Below, one piece after another: positions 24,594-33,591 of a stretch of 64,000 nt of DNA. Source of the DNA: Comamonas testosteroni (GTDB lineage Bacteria > Pseudomonadota > Gammaproteobacteria > Burkholderiales > Burkholderiaceae_C); the NCBI RefSeq assembly GCF_030505195.1, contig NZ_CP129672.1, forward strand, positions 3,258,501-3,322,500, written 5' to 3'. Position 1 is the stretch's first letter, and the number at the start of each line of letters is the position of its first letter. Position numbers and translations under genes: made by a program. The notes under the pieces were generated by a model. The model saw only the letters and a list, made by a program, of their open reading frames with translations, was not told where the DNA came from and made no database searches.

Positions 24594-25816
24594 GTCCACA
24601 GCTGCGGCTCCATGTCCAGGCAGGGGTGCTGGGGCAGCGTGGCGGCGCGCTGCAGTATATGGCGGCCGATCAGCGTCTTGTGAATCTCGCTGGTACCTTC
24701 GCCGATCTGGTTCATCTTGGCGTCGCGCAGGAAGCGCTCCAGCGGGAAGGCCTTGAGGTAGCCGTTGCCGCCCAGCAGTTGCAGGCAGTCGACCACGATG
24801 CGCATGCACAGGTCGGTGGCATGCAGCTTGGCGATCGATGCATGGATGGCCACGTCGGCATCGCCTGCGTCGTAGCGCTGCGCGGTGCTGTAGACCAGAC
24901 AGCGTGCGGCCTCGATCTGGGCCGCCATCTCGGCCACCATCCACTGGATGCCCTGGTGCGCACCCACCGGCTGCCCGAAGACCTGGCGCTGGTTGGCGTA
25001 CTGGGCGGCAATCTGCAGCGCGCCTGCGGCGCGGCCCAGCGCGATCGCAGCGTGGCCGATGCGTGCGCGCAGCAATGTGTCCTGCGCCAGCGCCATGCCT
25101 TCGCCTTCCTTGCCCAGCAGGTGCTGCGGCGCGATGTGCACGTCGTCGAAGCTGACCAGCGCGATCGGCACGCCGTACCAGCCCAGCTTGGGAATCACCG
25201 GCGATACCGTGATGCCGGGCGTGTCGCGCGGCACGACGAAGGCGCTGAGTCCGCGGCCGCCGCCGGGACCGTCCGCCTGGCGCGCCACCACCACGAACAT
25301 GTCGGCGACGTTGGCACGCGTGATGAACTTTTTCTGGCCATTGAGCGTCCAGCCGCCCTGCGCTGCCGGCGCATAGTGCGCCCCCAGCCGCGCCACGTCG
25401 CTGCCTGCGCCGGGCTCGGTCAGTGCGAAGGCCGACTGGCGTGCGCCGCTGGCCAGCTCGGGGATCAGCGCGCTGCGCAGCGCCTCGCTGCCGCCGGCCA
25501 CGATGGGGCGCGAGGACAGGTCGGTGCCTGTGATCAGCGAAGCGGCCGTCGAACACACAGACGCGACTTCCTCGATGATGCGCACGCGCAGCATCATCGA
25601 CGCCTCGCTGCCGCCGTGCGCGCGCGGAAACGCGGTGGCGACGATGCCTTCGCGACATAGCAGCCGGAAGGTATCCCAGGCAAAGACGTCCTGCTGCGCC
25701 ACGCGGTCGGCGTCCGGACCGATGCGCTCGGCCACCAGCGTTTTCACGCGCTCAAGCAGGGCTTCTTCATCGGGCGACAGGCGCACGAGGGGGTGGTGGG
25801 ATTCGGGAATCGACAT
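24590..25816 (-). CDS. Acyl-CoA dehydrogenase
   Basis: FAD-dependent alpha,beta-dehydrogenase of an acyl-CoA, 408 residues. FALTEPGAGSD is the FAD/substrate signature, LLGGNGYLKAFPLERFLRD the C-terminal helix signature, and Glu in GEGTSEIHKTLIGRH is at the usual catalytic-base position. The true ATG at 25816 has AAAGGAG five bases upstream; the frame is open much further but without a start context. It lies 26 bases after the CoA-transferase and overlaps the flavoprotein gene by four bases. Confidence 0.94.
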   Translation of the reverse strand: MSIPESHHPLVRLSPDEEALLERVKTLVAERIGPDADRVAQQDVFAWDTFRLLCREGIVATAFPRAHGGSEASMMLRVRIIEEVASVCSTAASLITGTDLSSRPIVAGGSEALRSALIPELASGARQSAFALTEPGAGSDVARLGAHYAPAAQGGWTLNGQKKFITRANVADMFVVVARQADGPGGGRGLSAFVVPRDTPGITVSPVIPKLGWYGVPIALVSFDDVHIAPQHLLGKEGEGMALAQDTLLRARIGHAAIALGRAAGALQIAAQYANQRQVFGQPVGAHQGIQWMVAEMAAQIEAARCLVYSTAQRYDAGDADVAIHASIAKLHATDLCMRIVVDCLQLLGGNGYLKAFPLERFLRDAKMNQIGEGTSEIHKTLIGRHILQRAATLPQHPCLDMEPQLWT

Positions 25817-25842
25817 GGTGTCTCCTTTGTCTCGGATTTGCC

Positions 25843-27048
25843 TCAGATGACGCCTGCCTCGCGCAGGCGGGCCAGTTCGGCGGCAGGCATTGCCAGCTCG
25901 CCCTGGTAGAACGCTTCGTTGTCCTGCCCCAGTGAACCGCCGGCGTGGCGGATGCCGCCGGGCGATCGGGCAAAGCGCGGCACGACATTGGCCATGCGCA
26001 CGCTGCCGAAGTCCCGGTCGGGCACGTCGCAAAGGGCCTGGCGAGCGCGCATGTGCGGGTCGGCCTCGATCTGGTCGATGCCGTAGACCGGGGCGATGGT
26101 GCCCTGCGCCGCTTCGAAGGCGGCCAGTACCGTCGCCAGCGGATGTGCTGCGCACCAGGCCGCGAAGATGCCGTTCAGCTCCTGGGCATGCTGCACGCGG
26201 CTGCTGTTGCTGGCCAAGCATGGCTCATCGATCAGATCGGGCCGGCCTATGGCGCGGCAGTTGTTGGCAAACATGGCATTGGTGCTGCCCGACAGCGATA
26301 CCCATTGCCCGTCGGCAGTGCGGTAGACCGCAGCCGGCGCAGAGTACTGGTTGGCATTGCCCGAGCGCTGATACACGGTGCCTAGCTGCTCGTGCTGGAT
26401 GGGCAGGAACTCAAGCAGCTTGAGCGTGGCCTCGGTGAGCGACAGGTCGATTTCCTCGCCCGGGGCCTCGGGGTTGCGGGCGCGGCGCCACAGCGCAGCC
26501 AGCACGCCTACCGCGCCGAACAGTCCGCCGACGTTGTCGGCCAGTGGATAGCCGCAGTGCATGGGCGCTGCCTGGGCTTCGCCGCTGATGTAGGTCAGGC
26601 CGCCCATGGCCTCGAACACGCGTGCAAAGCCCGGCCGGTCGCGGTAGGGGCCGCTCTGGCCGAAGCCCGTGGTGCGCAGTATCACCAGGCTGGGCTGGGC
26701 CTGCCACAAGGCCTCTTTGCTCAGGCCCCAGCGGTCCAGCGTGCCGGGGCGGAAGTTCTCGATCAGCACATCGAACTGAGGCAGCATGCGCAGCAGCAGC
26801 GCGGCACCCTCGGGCTTGCGCAGGTCGAGGGTGACCAGGCGTTTGCCGCGGTTGGTCACTTTCCACCACAGAGGCTTGCCGTCCTTGTGTGGTGGAAAGT
26901 CGCGCATGCCGTCGCCTGCGCCGGGCAGCTCGGCCTTGACGACGCTGGCGCCGTAGTCGGCCAGGAGGGCTGCGGCCGAGGGCGCGGCAATGATGGTGGC
27001 GATGTCCAGGACGCGCAGTCCGGTGAGAGGTCCGTTCATGGTGTGCAT
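25843..27048 (-). CDS. Class III (CaiB/BaiF) CoA-transferase
   Basis: Moves CoA between carboxylic acids, cytosolic, 401 residues. The family Asp is in LADNVGGLFGAVGVLAAL (Asp171), aligned with the catalytic Asp169 of formyl-CoA transferase; IENFRPGTLDRWGL is another signature. Two starts are possible: ATG 27048 (AGGAG two bases away) or ATG 27039 (AGGAG nine bases away, better spacing). First gene of the operon CaiB - acyl-CoA dehydrogenase - flavoprotein - Bug, divergent from a LysR regulator 77 bases away. Confidence 0.92.
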   Translation of the reverse strand: MHTMNGPLTGLRVLDIATIIAAPSAAALLADYGASVVKAELPGAGDGMRDFPPHKDGKPLWWKVTNRGKRLVTLDLRKPEGAALLLRMLPQFDVLIENFRPGTLDRWGLSKEALWQAQPSLVILRTTGFGQSGPYRDRPGFARVFEAMGGLTYISGEAQAAPMHCGYPLADNVGGLFGAVGVLAALWRRARNPEAPGEEIDLSLTEATLKLLEFLPIQHEQLGTVYQRSGNANQYSAPAAVYRTADGQWVSLSGSTNAMFANNCRAIGRPDLIDEPCLASNSSRVQHAQELNGIFAAWCAAHPLATVLAAFEAAQGTIAPVYGIDQIEADPHMRARQALCDVPDRDFGSVRMANVVPRFARSPGGIRHAGGSLGQDNEAFYQGELAMPAAELARLREAGVI

Positions 27049-27125
27049 ATCTCCTGAAGGTCAATGTAGGAAACCGCTAGCCGCGAGCCAACCAGAAATA
27101 TGAGAATCAGATATCTCGCTTTCAG
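27049..27125. promoter_or_regulatory. Divergent control region of the CoA-transferase operon and its LysR regulator
   Basis: 77 bases between divergent starts. It contains TATGAGAATCAGATA (a T-N11-A type LysR motif) and the overlapping dyad AGATATCT near 27108-27117. Binding by the adjacent LysR protein is the usual arrangement but is inferred. Confidence 0.45.
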
Positions 27126-28109
27126 ATGGATGCACAAGTTGCCATGACCCACGCCACCGAAGCCCTGGAGCTGCTGACACTGAAGTCGCTGAGGACGCTG
27201 GCCGCCGCGATCCAGGGCGGCAGCCTGACACGCGCGGCCGTCGAGCGTGGACTGGCGCAGTCGGCCGTGAGTCGGCAGATTGCCGAGCTGGAGCGCGCGC
27301 TGGGCGGTGCGCTCTTCTACCGCACGGGACGCGGCGTCAAGCCCACGGCACTGGCCGAGCAGATGCTGCCGCGCGTTTCGGCGTTGCTGTCCGAGGCCGA
27401 GGCGCTGGTGCGCCTGGGCAAGGAGCGGACCGGTGTGCCCAGCGGTCTGGTGACGCTGGGCCTGGTGCCGGGTGTGGCCGGCTTCATGGCCGCGGCGCTG
27501 TATGGCGAGTTGGCGCAGCGCTTTCCCGAGATCCGGCTGCGCGTCATAGAGGGCTACAGCGGAGACATGGAGGTGGCGCTGAGCCAGGGCCGCATCGACA
27601 TGGCGATCCTGAACCGCTACCGGGCCAGAGGCAGCAACAGCTACCGCAAGCTGGCCGATGCGCAGATCTGCGTGGTGGGCCGCCAGAGTGTGCTGCAGCG
27701 CATGCTGGCGCCGGCGGATACGGCCCTGCCGGCCAGCATGGCCCTGCAGACGCTCGAGCGCCTGCCGCTGGTGCTGCCGGTGCCCCCCAACGCCATCCGC
27801 AACCTGCTCGATGAGCAGGCAGGCCGACAGGGGGTGCGCCTGAACGTGATCCTGGAGGCCAGCTCCTCGGTGATCCTCAAGAGCATGCTGGCTCGCCACG
27901 ACTGCGCCACGCTGCTGCCGCGCCATGCCGTCAGCGAGGAGCTGGCCGGTGGCAGCCTCGCAGCTATTGCACTGGCGGAGCGGGTGTTTCGTCAGCATGT
28001 GGTGCTGGCGACCAGCAGTCAGCGTCCTTTCACTCTGGCGGGCAAGGCGGTGGCGGCCCTGGTCGCCGAGACCGCTGGCGCATTGATGGCCCGACAGGCA
28101 GTGCTTTGA
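27126..28109 (+). CDS. LysR-family transcriptional regulator
   Basis: A 327-residue regulator with an N-terminal winged helix-turn-helix (about 18-77: LRTLAAAIQGGSLTRAA, then AQSAVSRQIAELERAL) and a C-terminal effector domain of periplasmic-binding fold starting near residue 108. Divergent from the CaiB operon, which is its likely target; the effector is probably the imported acid or its CoA ester. Confidence 0.93.
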   Translation: MDAQVAMTHATEALELLTLKSLRTLAAAIQGGSLTRAAVERGLAQSAVSRQIAELERALGGALFYRTGRGVKPTALAEQMLPRVSALLSEAEALVRLGKERTGVPSGLVTLGLVPGVAGFMAAALYGELAQRFPEIRLRVIEGYSGDMEVALSQGRIDMAILNRYRARGSNSYRKLADAQICVVGRQSVLQRMLAPADTALPASMALQTLERLPLVLPVPPNAIRNLLDEQAGRQGVRLNVILEASSSVILKSMLARHDCATLLPRHAVSEELAGGSLAAIALAERVFRQHVVLATSSQRPFTLAGKAVAALVAETAGALMARQAVL

Positions 28110-28305
28110 GGGCGTGGATCAGCGGTTTTCTGGGGTAAGCATTGATTGCTAAGTATTTTTATTTATGACATGGGGCGAGAAGCGAGCCGATAATTTCTCC
28201 CATCTCCCCGGTCGGCAAGCTGTCTTGTCCTGCCGGCCTGCACGGGCACTCCGCCGTCCGCATGCTGCGGCAAGCAAGGTACCCGTGACCCACTGCTGCC
28301 TGTAC

Positions 28306-29298
28306 ATGTCCATACCCCGCCGCTCTCTTGTCGCGACCGCCGCCCTGATGGCTGCGGTCGGTTTTTCCGCTCCCGTTTTCGCCGCCGCCGATGCCTGGCC
28401 CGCCACCAAGCCCATCACGCTGATCGTGCCGTTCAGCGCCGGTGGCAATGTGGACACCACGGCACGCCTGATCGGCCAGAAGCTGGGCGAGCGCCTGCAC
28501 CAGTCCATCGTGGTGGACAACGTGCCCGGCGCTGGCGGGGTGCTCGGGGTGAGCAAGGCCGTCAAGGCCCCGGCCGACGGCTACACCTTGCTCATGGGCT
28601 TTGACGGCCCCATCAGCATTGCCCAGCTGGTGAATTCCGCCGTCAAGTACGACGCCGAAAAGGATCTGACACCCGTGGGGCTGACCACCATCGCCCCCGT
28701 GGTCGCCGTGGCCCGTCCCGGCCTGCCGGCGCACAATCTGAACGAGCTGATTGCGCTGGCGCGTTCCAAGCCCGGATCGCTGACCTACGCCACTTCGGGC
28801 GTGGGCACCATGCTGCATCTGGCCATGGAAATGCTGCAGGAGCGCGCCAAGATCAAGCTGGTGCATGTGCCCTACCGTGGCGGTGCCCAGATCACCAGCG
28901 ATGTGATGGGGGGCCAGGTCGATGTGGGCATGCTCACCACCGTGAGCGCCGTGCCCATGATCCAGCAGAAAAAGCTCGAAGGTCTGGGCGTGACATCGGC
29001 CAAGCGCATCGATGCGATCCACAACGTGCCCACCTTTGGCGAGACGGCCGAACTCAAGGGCTTTGACCTCAACACCTGGACGGGTCTGTTCGTGCCCGCC
29101 AAGACACCTCAGGCCGTGGTCACGCGGCTGGCCACCGAGCTCGATGCCGTGCTCAAGATGCCCGATGTGCGCAAGCGCCTGGAGGACGGCGGCGCCACGC
29201 CCGGCTCCGGCACCCAGGCCAGCTTTGTCCAGTTCCTGAAGAAGGAAAAAGCCGGCTATGCGCAGATCGTGAAGTCGGCCAATATCCAGGCGGAATAA
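28306..29298 (+). CDS. Bug-family periplasmic receptor paired with an amidohydrolase
   Basis: TctC/Bug receptor, 330 residues from ATG 28306, where the signal peptide MSIPRRSLVATAALMAAVG to VFA-AA begins. The frame extends to 28165 without a convincing ribosome site. Family motifs: KPITLIVPFSAGGNVDTTAR, VVDNVPGAGGVLG and ADGYTLLMGFD. It ends three bases before the M20 amidohydrolase start, so the two form an operon and the ligand may be an N-acyl or amide compound. Confidence 0.92.
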   Translation: MSIPRRSLVATAALMAAVGFSAPVFAAADAWPATKPITLIVPFSAGGNVDTTARLIGQKLGERLHQSIVVDNVPGAGGVLGVSKAVKAPADGYTLLMGFDGPISIAQLVNSAVKYDAEKDLTPVGLTTIAPVVAVARPGLPAHNLNELIALARSKPGSLTYATSGVGTMLHLAMEMLQERAKIKLVHVPYRGGAQITSDVMGGQVDVGMLTTVSAVPMIQQKKLEGLGVTSAKRIDAIHNVPTFGETAELKGFDLNTWTGLFVPAKTPQAVVTRLATELDAVLKMPDVRKRLEDGGATPGSGTQASFVQFLKKEKAGYAQIVKSANIQAE

Positions 29299-29301
29299 GC
29301 C

Positions 29302-30531
29302 ATGGCCGCGCCTTTGAACCCGGTGCATGCCGAGATCCACCCGCCCGTGCTGCCCGAAGTGGCCGCTGTGGCGGCCGAGATGCTGGCCCTGCGCCATGAT
29401 CTGCACGCCCATCCCGAGCTGGCCTACGAAGAGCATCGCACGGGCGATATCGTGGCCGCCAGGCTGGCCGAATGGGGCTATGAGGTCCATCGTGGCCTGG
29501 GTGACACCGGCGTGGTGGGGACGCTGCGCTGCGGCGAGCATGCCCATGGCAAGCACATCGGCAAACGTCTTGGCCTGCGCGCCGACATGGATGCGCTGCC
29601 TATCCGCGAAACCACAGGCCTGCCCTATGCCAGCCGTCACGACGGCAAGATGCATGCCTGCGGCCACGACGGACACACGGCCACCTTGCTGGCCGCAGCC
29701 AGGGTGCTGGCCGGGCGCAAGGACCAGCTCCAGGGCACGCTCCATCTGATCTTTCAGCCCGCCGAGGAAGGCCATGGCGGCGCGCAGAAGATGGTCGAGC
29801 AGGGGCTGTTCGAGCTGTTTCCCTGCGATGCGCTCTATGCGTTTCACAACGAGCCCGGCTACCCGGCCGGGCAGTTCGGCTTTCGCCCGGGCGTGATGTA
29901 TTCCAGCTCTGACACGGCCATCATCACCATCCGCGGCAAGGGCGGCCATGGCGCCATGCCCCATGTGGCCGTGGACCCCATCGTCGTGGCCTCGCATCTG
30001 GTGCTGGCGTTGCAGACCATACGCTCGCGCGAGATCGACCCCAACGATATGGCCGTGGTCACCATCGGTGCCATCCATGCGGGCGATGCGCCCAATGTGA
30101 TTCCCGAAACCTGCGAGCTGCGCGTGACCATCCGTGCGCGCTGCCCCGAGGTGCGCCAGCAGCTGCGCGAGCGCATCACGGCCATGGCCCATGCCCAGGC
30201 CGCCGTGCACCGCGCCACGGCCGAGGTGGACTACAAATGGCGTTATCCACCCGTCATGAACGACAGGGCTGCGACCGATTTCGCCGTCGGTGTGGCACGC
30301 GAATTCCTGGGCGAGGAATGGCTGATTCCCGATCTGCAGCCGCTGCAGGCCAGCGACGACTTCGCCATCATGCTCAACCAGGTTCCGGGCAACTATTTCA
30401 TCGTCGGCAACGGCATGGGCGAGGGCGGCTGCATGGTGCATAACGCGGCCTATGACTTCAACGACAACCTGCTGCCCGTCACTGCCTCGTACTGGGTCAA
30501 GCTGGCCGAGAGCTATCTGCGCCGCGACTGA
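29302..30531 (+). CDS. Cytosolic M20 amidohydrolase (hippurate hydrolase type)
   Basis: A 409-residue hydrolase without a signal peptide. Motifs: HDLHAHPELAYEEHRT at the start, MHACGHDGHTATLL (metal Cys and His), QPAEEGHGGAQKMVEQG (metal Glu) and GKGGHGAMPHVAVDP (lid). Members release an amino acid from an N-acyl or N-aroyl conjugate. It sits between a Bug receptor and a phosphoribosyltransferase gene (seven bases further on), giving a three-gene operon whose substrate is unknown. Confidence 0.92.
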   Translation: MAAPLNPVHAEIHPPVLPEVAAVAAEMLALRHDLHAHPELAYEEHRTGDIVAARLAEWGYEVHRGLGDTGVVGTLRCGEHAHGKHIGKRLGLRADMDALPIRETTGLPYASRHDGKMHACGHDGHTATLLAAARVLAGRKDQLQGTLHLIFQPAEEGHGGAQKMVEQGLFELFPCDALYAFHNEPGYPAGQFGFRPGVMYSSSDTAIITIRGKGGHGAMPHVAVDPIVVASHLVLALQTIRSREIDPNDMAVVTIGAIHAGDAPNVIPETCELRVTIRARCPEVRQQLRERITAMAHAQAAVHRATAEVDYKWRYPPVMNDRAATDFAVGVAREFLGEEWLIPDLQPLQASDDFAIMLNQVPGNYFIVGNGMGEGGCMVHNAAYDFNDNLLPVTASYWVKLAESYLRRD

Positions 30532-30538
30532 GTTTTGT

Positions 30539-31307
30539 ATGAGTGAAATTGCATCCGTGGCCGACCTCTGCGGCCAGAACCTGCCCGGCTTCGATGCCAC
30601 GACCGACTACTGGCAAGCCACCGTCACCGAGGCCGAGCTGACCCAGTCGCCGCTGCCGCCCTATGCCAGGAGCTACCCGGCCCGATTGCCCGACGGCCGC
30701 TATCTGCTGCTGCCGCTGCGCGGCATGCCCACGGCCGATGGCTCGGCTCCGGATCGCTGCGTGGCCTCCCTGATTGCCAATCAGGCATCGATGGAGGTGG
30801 TGGAGGAGCTGGCGCTGCACATGGCGCAAGCCGCCGGGGCGCATGACTTTGATGCGGTCATCGGCCTGCCCACGCTGGGTCTGGCCTTTGCCCCGCTGGT
30901 TGCCCCCCCCCCCCCCCAAGCATCTGGGCCACAGCCGCTATGTGCCCCTGGGTTATTCGCGCAAATACTGGTACCGCGATGAGCTCTCCGAGCCCGTCAG
31001 CTCCATCACCACTCCGGGCAAGGGCAAGCTGCTCTATATCGACCCGAATCAGCTGGGCCTGATTGCCGGCAAGCGCGTGCTGGTGGTCGACGATGCCGTG
31101 AGTTCGGGCGCGACCATGGTCTCGGGCCTCAAGCTGCTGGAGCGCTGCGGCGCCCACGTGGCCGCCATTGCCGTGGCCATGCGCCAGGGCACGCAATGGC
31201 AGCAAAAGCTGGTGCGTGCCGATGGCAGCGCCATCCCTGTGGTTGCGGCCTACGACTGCCCGCGCATGGAGCGCCGTGCCGACGGCTGGTGGCCTGAAGG
31301 TCTATAA
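30539..31307 (+). pseudogene. Phosphoribosyltransferase-family gene, out of frame at a 15-C tract
   Basis: Starts at ATG 30539 and reads 121 residues to ...GLAFAPLVA, then meets 15 consecutive C (30903-30917). In the present frame it stops at 30982 (147 residues). One base fewer (or two more) restores a 255-residue protein with YVPLGYSRKYWYRDEL and the PRPP-binding signature VLVVDDAVSSGATMVSGL, which is intact in the second frame. The product would be a type I phosphoribosyltransferase-like enzyme; its base or partner is unknown. Either the tract is a slippage (phase-variation) switch caught in the OFF state, or it is a sequencing/assembly error. Confidence 0.8.
30903..30917 (+). repeat. Homopolymer of 15 C inside the phosphoribosyltransferase gene
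   Basis: Fifteen C in a row, by far the longest homopolymer noticed in the window, at the exact point where the reading frame shifts by one base. Lengths of 11, 14 or 17 would keep the gene in frame. Confidence 0.9.
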
Positions 31308-31395
31308 AAAAGAGAGCTGTTGGCGCCTATCAATCATGAATTTCAGACTGTTTATGCCTTGAAATCATTGCATGAAAGGCGCTGAATGCTATTGT
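31308..31395. repeat. Palindromic low-GC intergenic repeat (TTTCA-core family, copy 2)
   Basis: Core ATTTCA-N13-TTGAAATCATTG (31341-31371) with outer arms around GGCGCC/GGCGCT. It lies between convergent genes (stops at 31307 and 31430), as copy 1 does. Confidence 0.65.
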
Positions 31396-31429
31396 TTATA
31401 TAGCATCCAAAGACCGATGCAAGAGCGCA

Positions 31430-32614
31430 TCAGGTCAGCGCGCCGCGCCCGTCGACGGTGAAGATGCGCTCGACCACGCCCTTGAGCCGGCCGCCGCGCA
31501 CGCCGATCAGGTGGTCGTGCAGATTCACGGTGGGGTCGCAGTGGCCGGGAATCAGCCACAGGCTCTCGCCCAGCGCGGGCAGCCAGCCGCTGTGGTTGCC
31601 GGCGTCGGCATCGGGGTGCAGCACGCCATGCTCGTCGCCGCCGTTGGCAAAGCGCAGTGCGTTTTCGGGCGCCAGCGCATGCAGCCTGGGCAGGCCGGAG
31701 TCTATGGCATGGGCCTTGTGCCCGGCGTCGCAGACGGCGTGATCGGAGCTGAGCGACATGACCTGGGTCTTGACGTAAAGCGCATGCTCGAACAGGGGCT
31801 GGGCCGCATCGCGCTGGTTGGCGGCGTAGTCTGCGTCCATGAAGAGGAAGGAGCCGGGCTGGATTTCGCCATAGATGCCGCTGGCGGCCTCGTTGACCAT
31901 GGTGCCCGTGCCGGCACCCGTGATCAGCGGGATGACCAGGCCGGCGCGATCGAACTCGTGGCGCGTGCGGTTGACGAGCTTGAGCACCTGGTCGATGGCT
32001 GCCTTGCGCTCCTCGGCGCTGCGCAGATGCTGGGCGCCGCCGTGATAGGCCTGCAGACCCGCAAAGCGCAGCGTGGGCTGGGCGGCAATGGCCTGTACCA
32101 GGCGCAGGGCGGCTTCGCCGGGCTCTGCGCCGCAGCGGTTCTGGCCGACATTGATCTCCACCAGCACATCCATGGCAGCATCGCCGGCCTGCGCATCCTG
32201 CAGGGCCCGCGCCAGCCGCGTGATGCCTTCCTCGCAATCCACGGCCAGGGCCAGCCGTCCGCCCTGGGCATTCAGTGCCTTGGCCAGAGCCGCCACGCGC
32301 GTCAGCTTGGTCAGGGCAATGACTTCGTTGCTGATGAAGATATTGGTGATGCCGCCCTCGGCCAGCGCCTCGGCCTCGCTGACTTTTTGCACGCAGTGGC
32401 CGCAGGCACCGGCATGCTCGAGCAGATGGGCGATATGTGCGCTCTTGTGCAGCTTGGCATGCGGGCGCCAGAGCACGCCATGCTGCTGGGCAAAGCGGGC
32501 CATGCGCTCGATATTGCGGTCCATCGCGTCCAGGTCGATGACCAGCGCGGGCGTGTCTATGCGTTTGACGGCCTGGCCGACAAGGGTCTGCAAATGCTCA
32601 GGAATGTGCTTCAT
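31430..32614 (-). CDS. DSD1-family PLP enzyme (D-threonine aldolase / D-serine dehydratase type)
   Basis: Fold-type III PLP enzyme acting on D-beta-hydroxy amino acids, 394 residues. The PLP lysine is in RPHAKLHKS (Lys54), phosphate-binding residues are around LITGAGTGTM, and a metal site is in PGHCDPTVNLHD (His and Cys spaced as in eukaryote-type D-serine dehydratase). D-threonine aldolase, D-3-hydroxyaspartate aldolase and DSD1 cannot be told apart here. The first 17 bases overlap the end of the upstream phosphatase gene, so the two are coupled. Confidence 0.88.
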   Translation of the reverse strand: MKHIPEHLQTLVGQAVKRIDTPALVIDLDAMDRNIERMARFAQQHGVLWRPHAKLHKSAHIAHLLEHAGACGHCVQKVSEAEALAEGGITNIFISNEVIALTKLTRVAALAKALNAQGGRLALAVDCEEGITRLARALQDAQAGDAAMDVLVEINVGQNRCGAEPGEAALRLVQAIAAQPTLRFAGLQAYHGGAQHLRSAEERKAAIDQVLKLVNRTRHEFDRAGLVIPLITGAGTGTMVNEAASGIYGEIQPGSFLFMDADYAANQRDAAQPLFEHALYVKTQVMSLSSDHAVCDAGHKAHAIDSGLPRLHALAPENALRFANGGDEHGVLHPDADAGNHSGWLPALGESLWLIPGHCDPTVNLHDHLIGVRGGRLKGVVERIFTVDGRGALT

Positions 32615-33239
32615 CTCGGCTGCCTTGCTGAAGGTGTGCGGTATCTGCCCAGCCTACCAAAGACAGGCCGTCAGGCGTCCAGAGCAGGCGATTGATGGCG
32701 CAGTTGCTCAGCTCCCAGGTGCGTGGCGTCTGGAAGTCCTGGCGCGTGGCCAGGCGGTAGAGCACATCCATCACGCCGCCATGGGCGACCAGCACGATCT
32801 GCTCGCCCTCGTGCTGGCGCGCAATCCGGTCCACGGTGGCAAAGATGCGTTCGCGCAAGGCCTGCAGCGAGTCGCCGCCGCCGGGCGGGGCGTAGGCCGG
32901 GTTGCGCGTGCGCCAGAGCTGGGCGTCCTCGGGCTGGGTGGCTTCCACATCCTTGAAGGTGCGGCCCTGAAAATCGCCGAAGCAGCGCTCGCGCAGGCCG
33001 GTGGTGGTGTGCAGAGGTGCACCGGATCTCTGGGCAATGGCCTGCGCCGTGACATGGGCACGCTGCAGGTCGCTGCTGTAGATGGCGGCAATGCTCTCGT
33101 CAGCCAGCGCCTGGGCCGCCTGCTCGGCCTGCCACAGGCCGGTGTCGTTCAAGGGGATATCCAGATGCCCCTGGATGCGTCCATCGACATTCCAGGTTGT
33201 CTCTCCGTGCCGGATGGCAATGATGCGCGTGGCGTGCAT
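32598..33239 (-). CDS. Histidine phosphatase (phosphoglycerate mutase-like) family protein
   Basis: A 213-residue cytosolic enzyme with the phospho-acceptor motif IAIRHGETTWN (His11) and a second catalytic His in VLVAHGGVMDVLYR. The size and the GLRERCFGDFQGRTF stretch resemble broad phosphatases of the GpmB/CobC group. Substrate unknown. Its stop overlaps the start of the DSD1-type gene. Confidence 0.9.
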   Translation of the reverse strand: MHATRIIAIRHGETTWNVDGRIQGHLDIPLNDTGLWQAEQAAQALADESIAAIYSSDLQRAHVTAQAIAQRSGAPLHTTTGLRERCFGDFQGRTFKDVEATQPEDAQLWRTRNPAYAPPGGGDSLQALRERIFATVDRIARQHEGEQIVLVAHGGVMDVLYRLATRQDFQTPRTWELSNCAINRLLWTPDGLSLVGWADTAHLQQGSRDEAHS

Positions 33240-33591
33240 GTCTTGGCTCGTTCAGCGTAGGTTGTTTTATTGAGCAGTCATTGTCTTGCAAACAAAGTGT
33301 GCCTGTACCCCGGTCTGTTGTTACAGACCTTTTGAGGCTCGGCATTCATCCGGCAGGCGCAGCGGGCTTTGGTGCGCGAATCACCAGCTTGCAAAGCGCA
33401 GCCTGGCAGGGCGGACCAGGGGCATGGACGGCAGTGCTCAGTTCGGGAGGCGTGATGATTTCGGTGCAAAGCCTTGCTTCTTCCTGGGCAAATGGTGCTG
33501 CAGTCAATAAAAAAGGCCTGCAACCATGGTTGCAGGCCTTTGGGCATTGAGGCACTTGCGCTTCAAGCGCCGGCCGCCATGTCTTTCGGTG
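33240..33591. other. Intergenic stretch, no supported gene
   Basis: 352 bases between a phosphatase start and the stop of the DUF2501 gene, both on the minus strand. It contains the small hairpin GGTCTG-TTGTTA-CAGACC followed by TTTT (33312-33334) and the strong terminator at 33512-33541. Short open frames here lack ribosome sites and protein-like sequence. Confidence 0.5.
33512..33541 (-). terminator. Intrinsic terminator of the DUF2501 gene
   Basis: Perfect 14-base arms (AAAGGCCTGCAACC and complement) around a two-base loop. The A-run on the left becomes a U-run for minus-strand transcription. Confidence 0.9.

Noticed and set aside
33281..33550. 89-codon plus-strand open frame in the gap before DUF2501
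   Set aside because: No ribosome site, and its end runs through a terminator hairpin.
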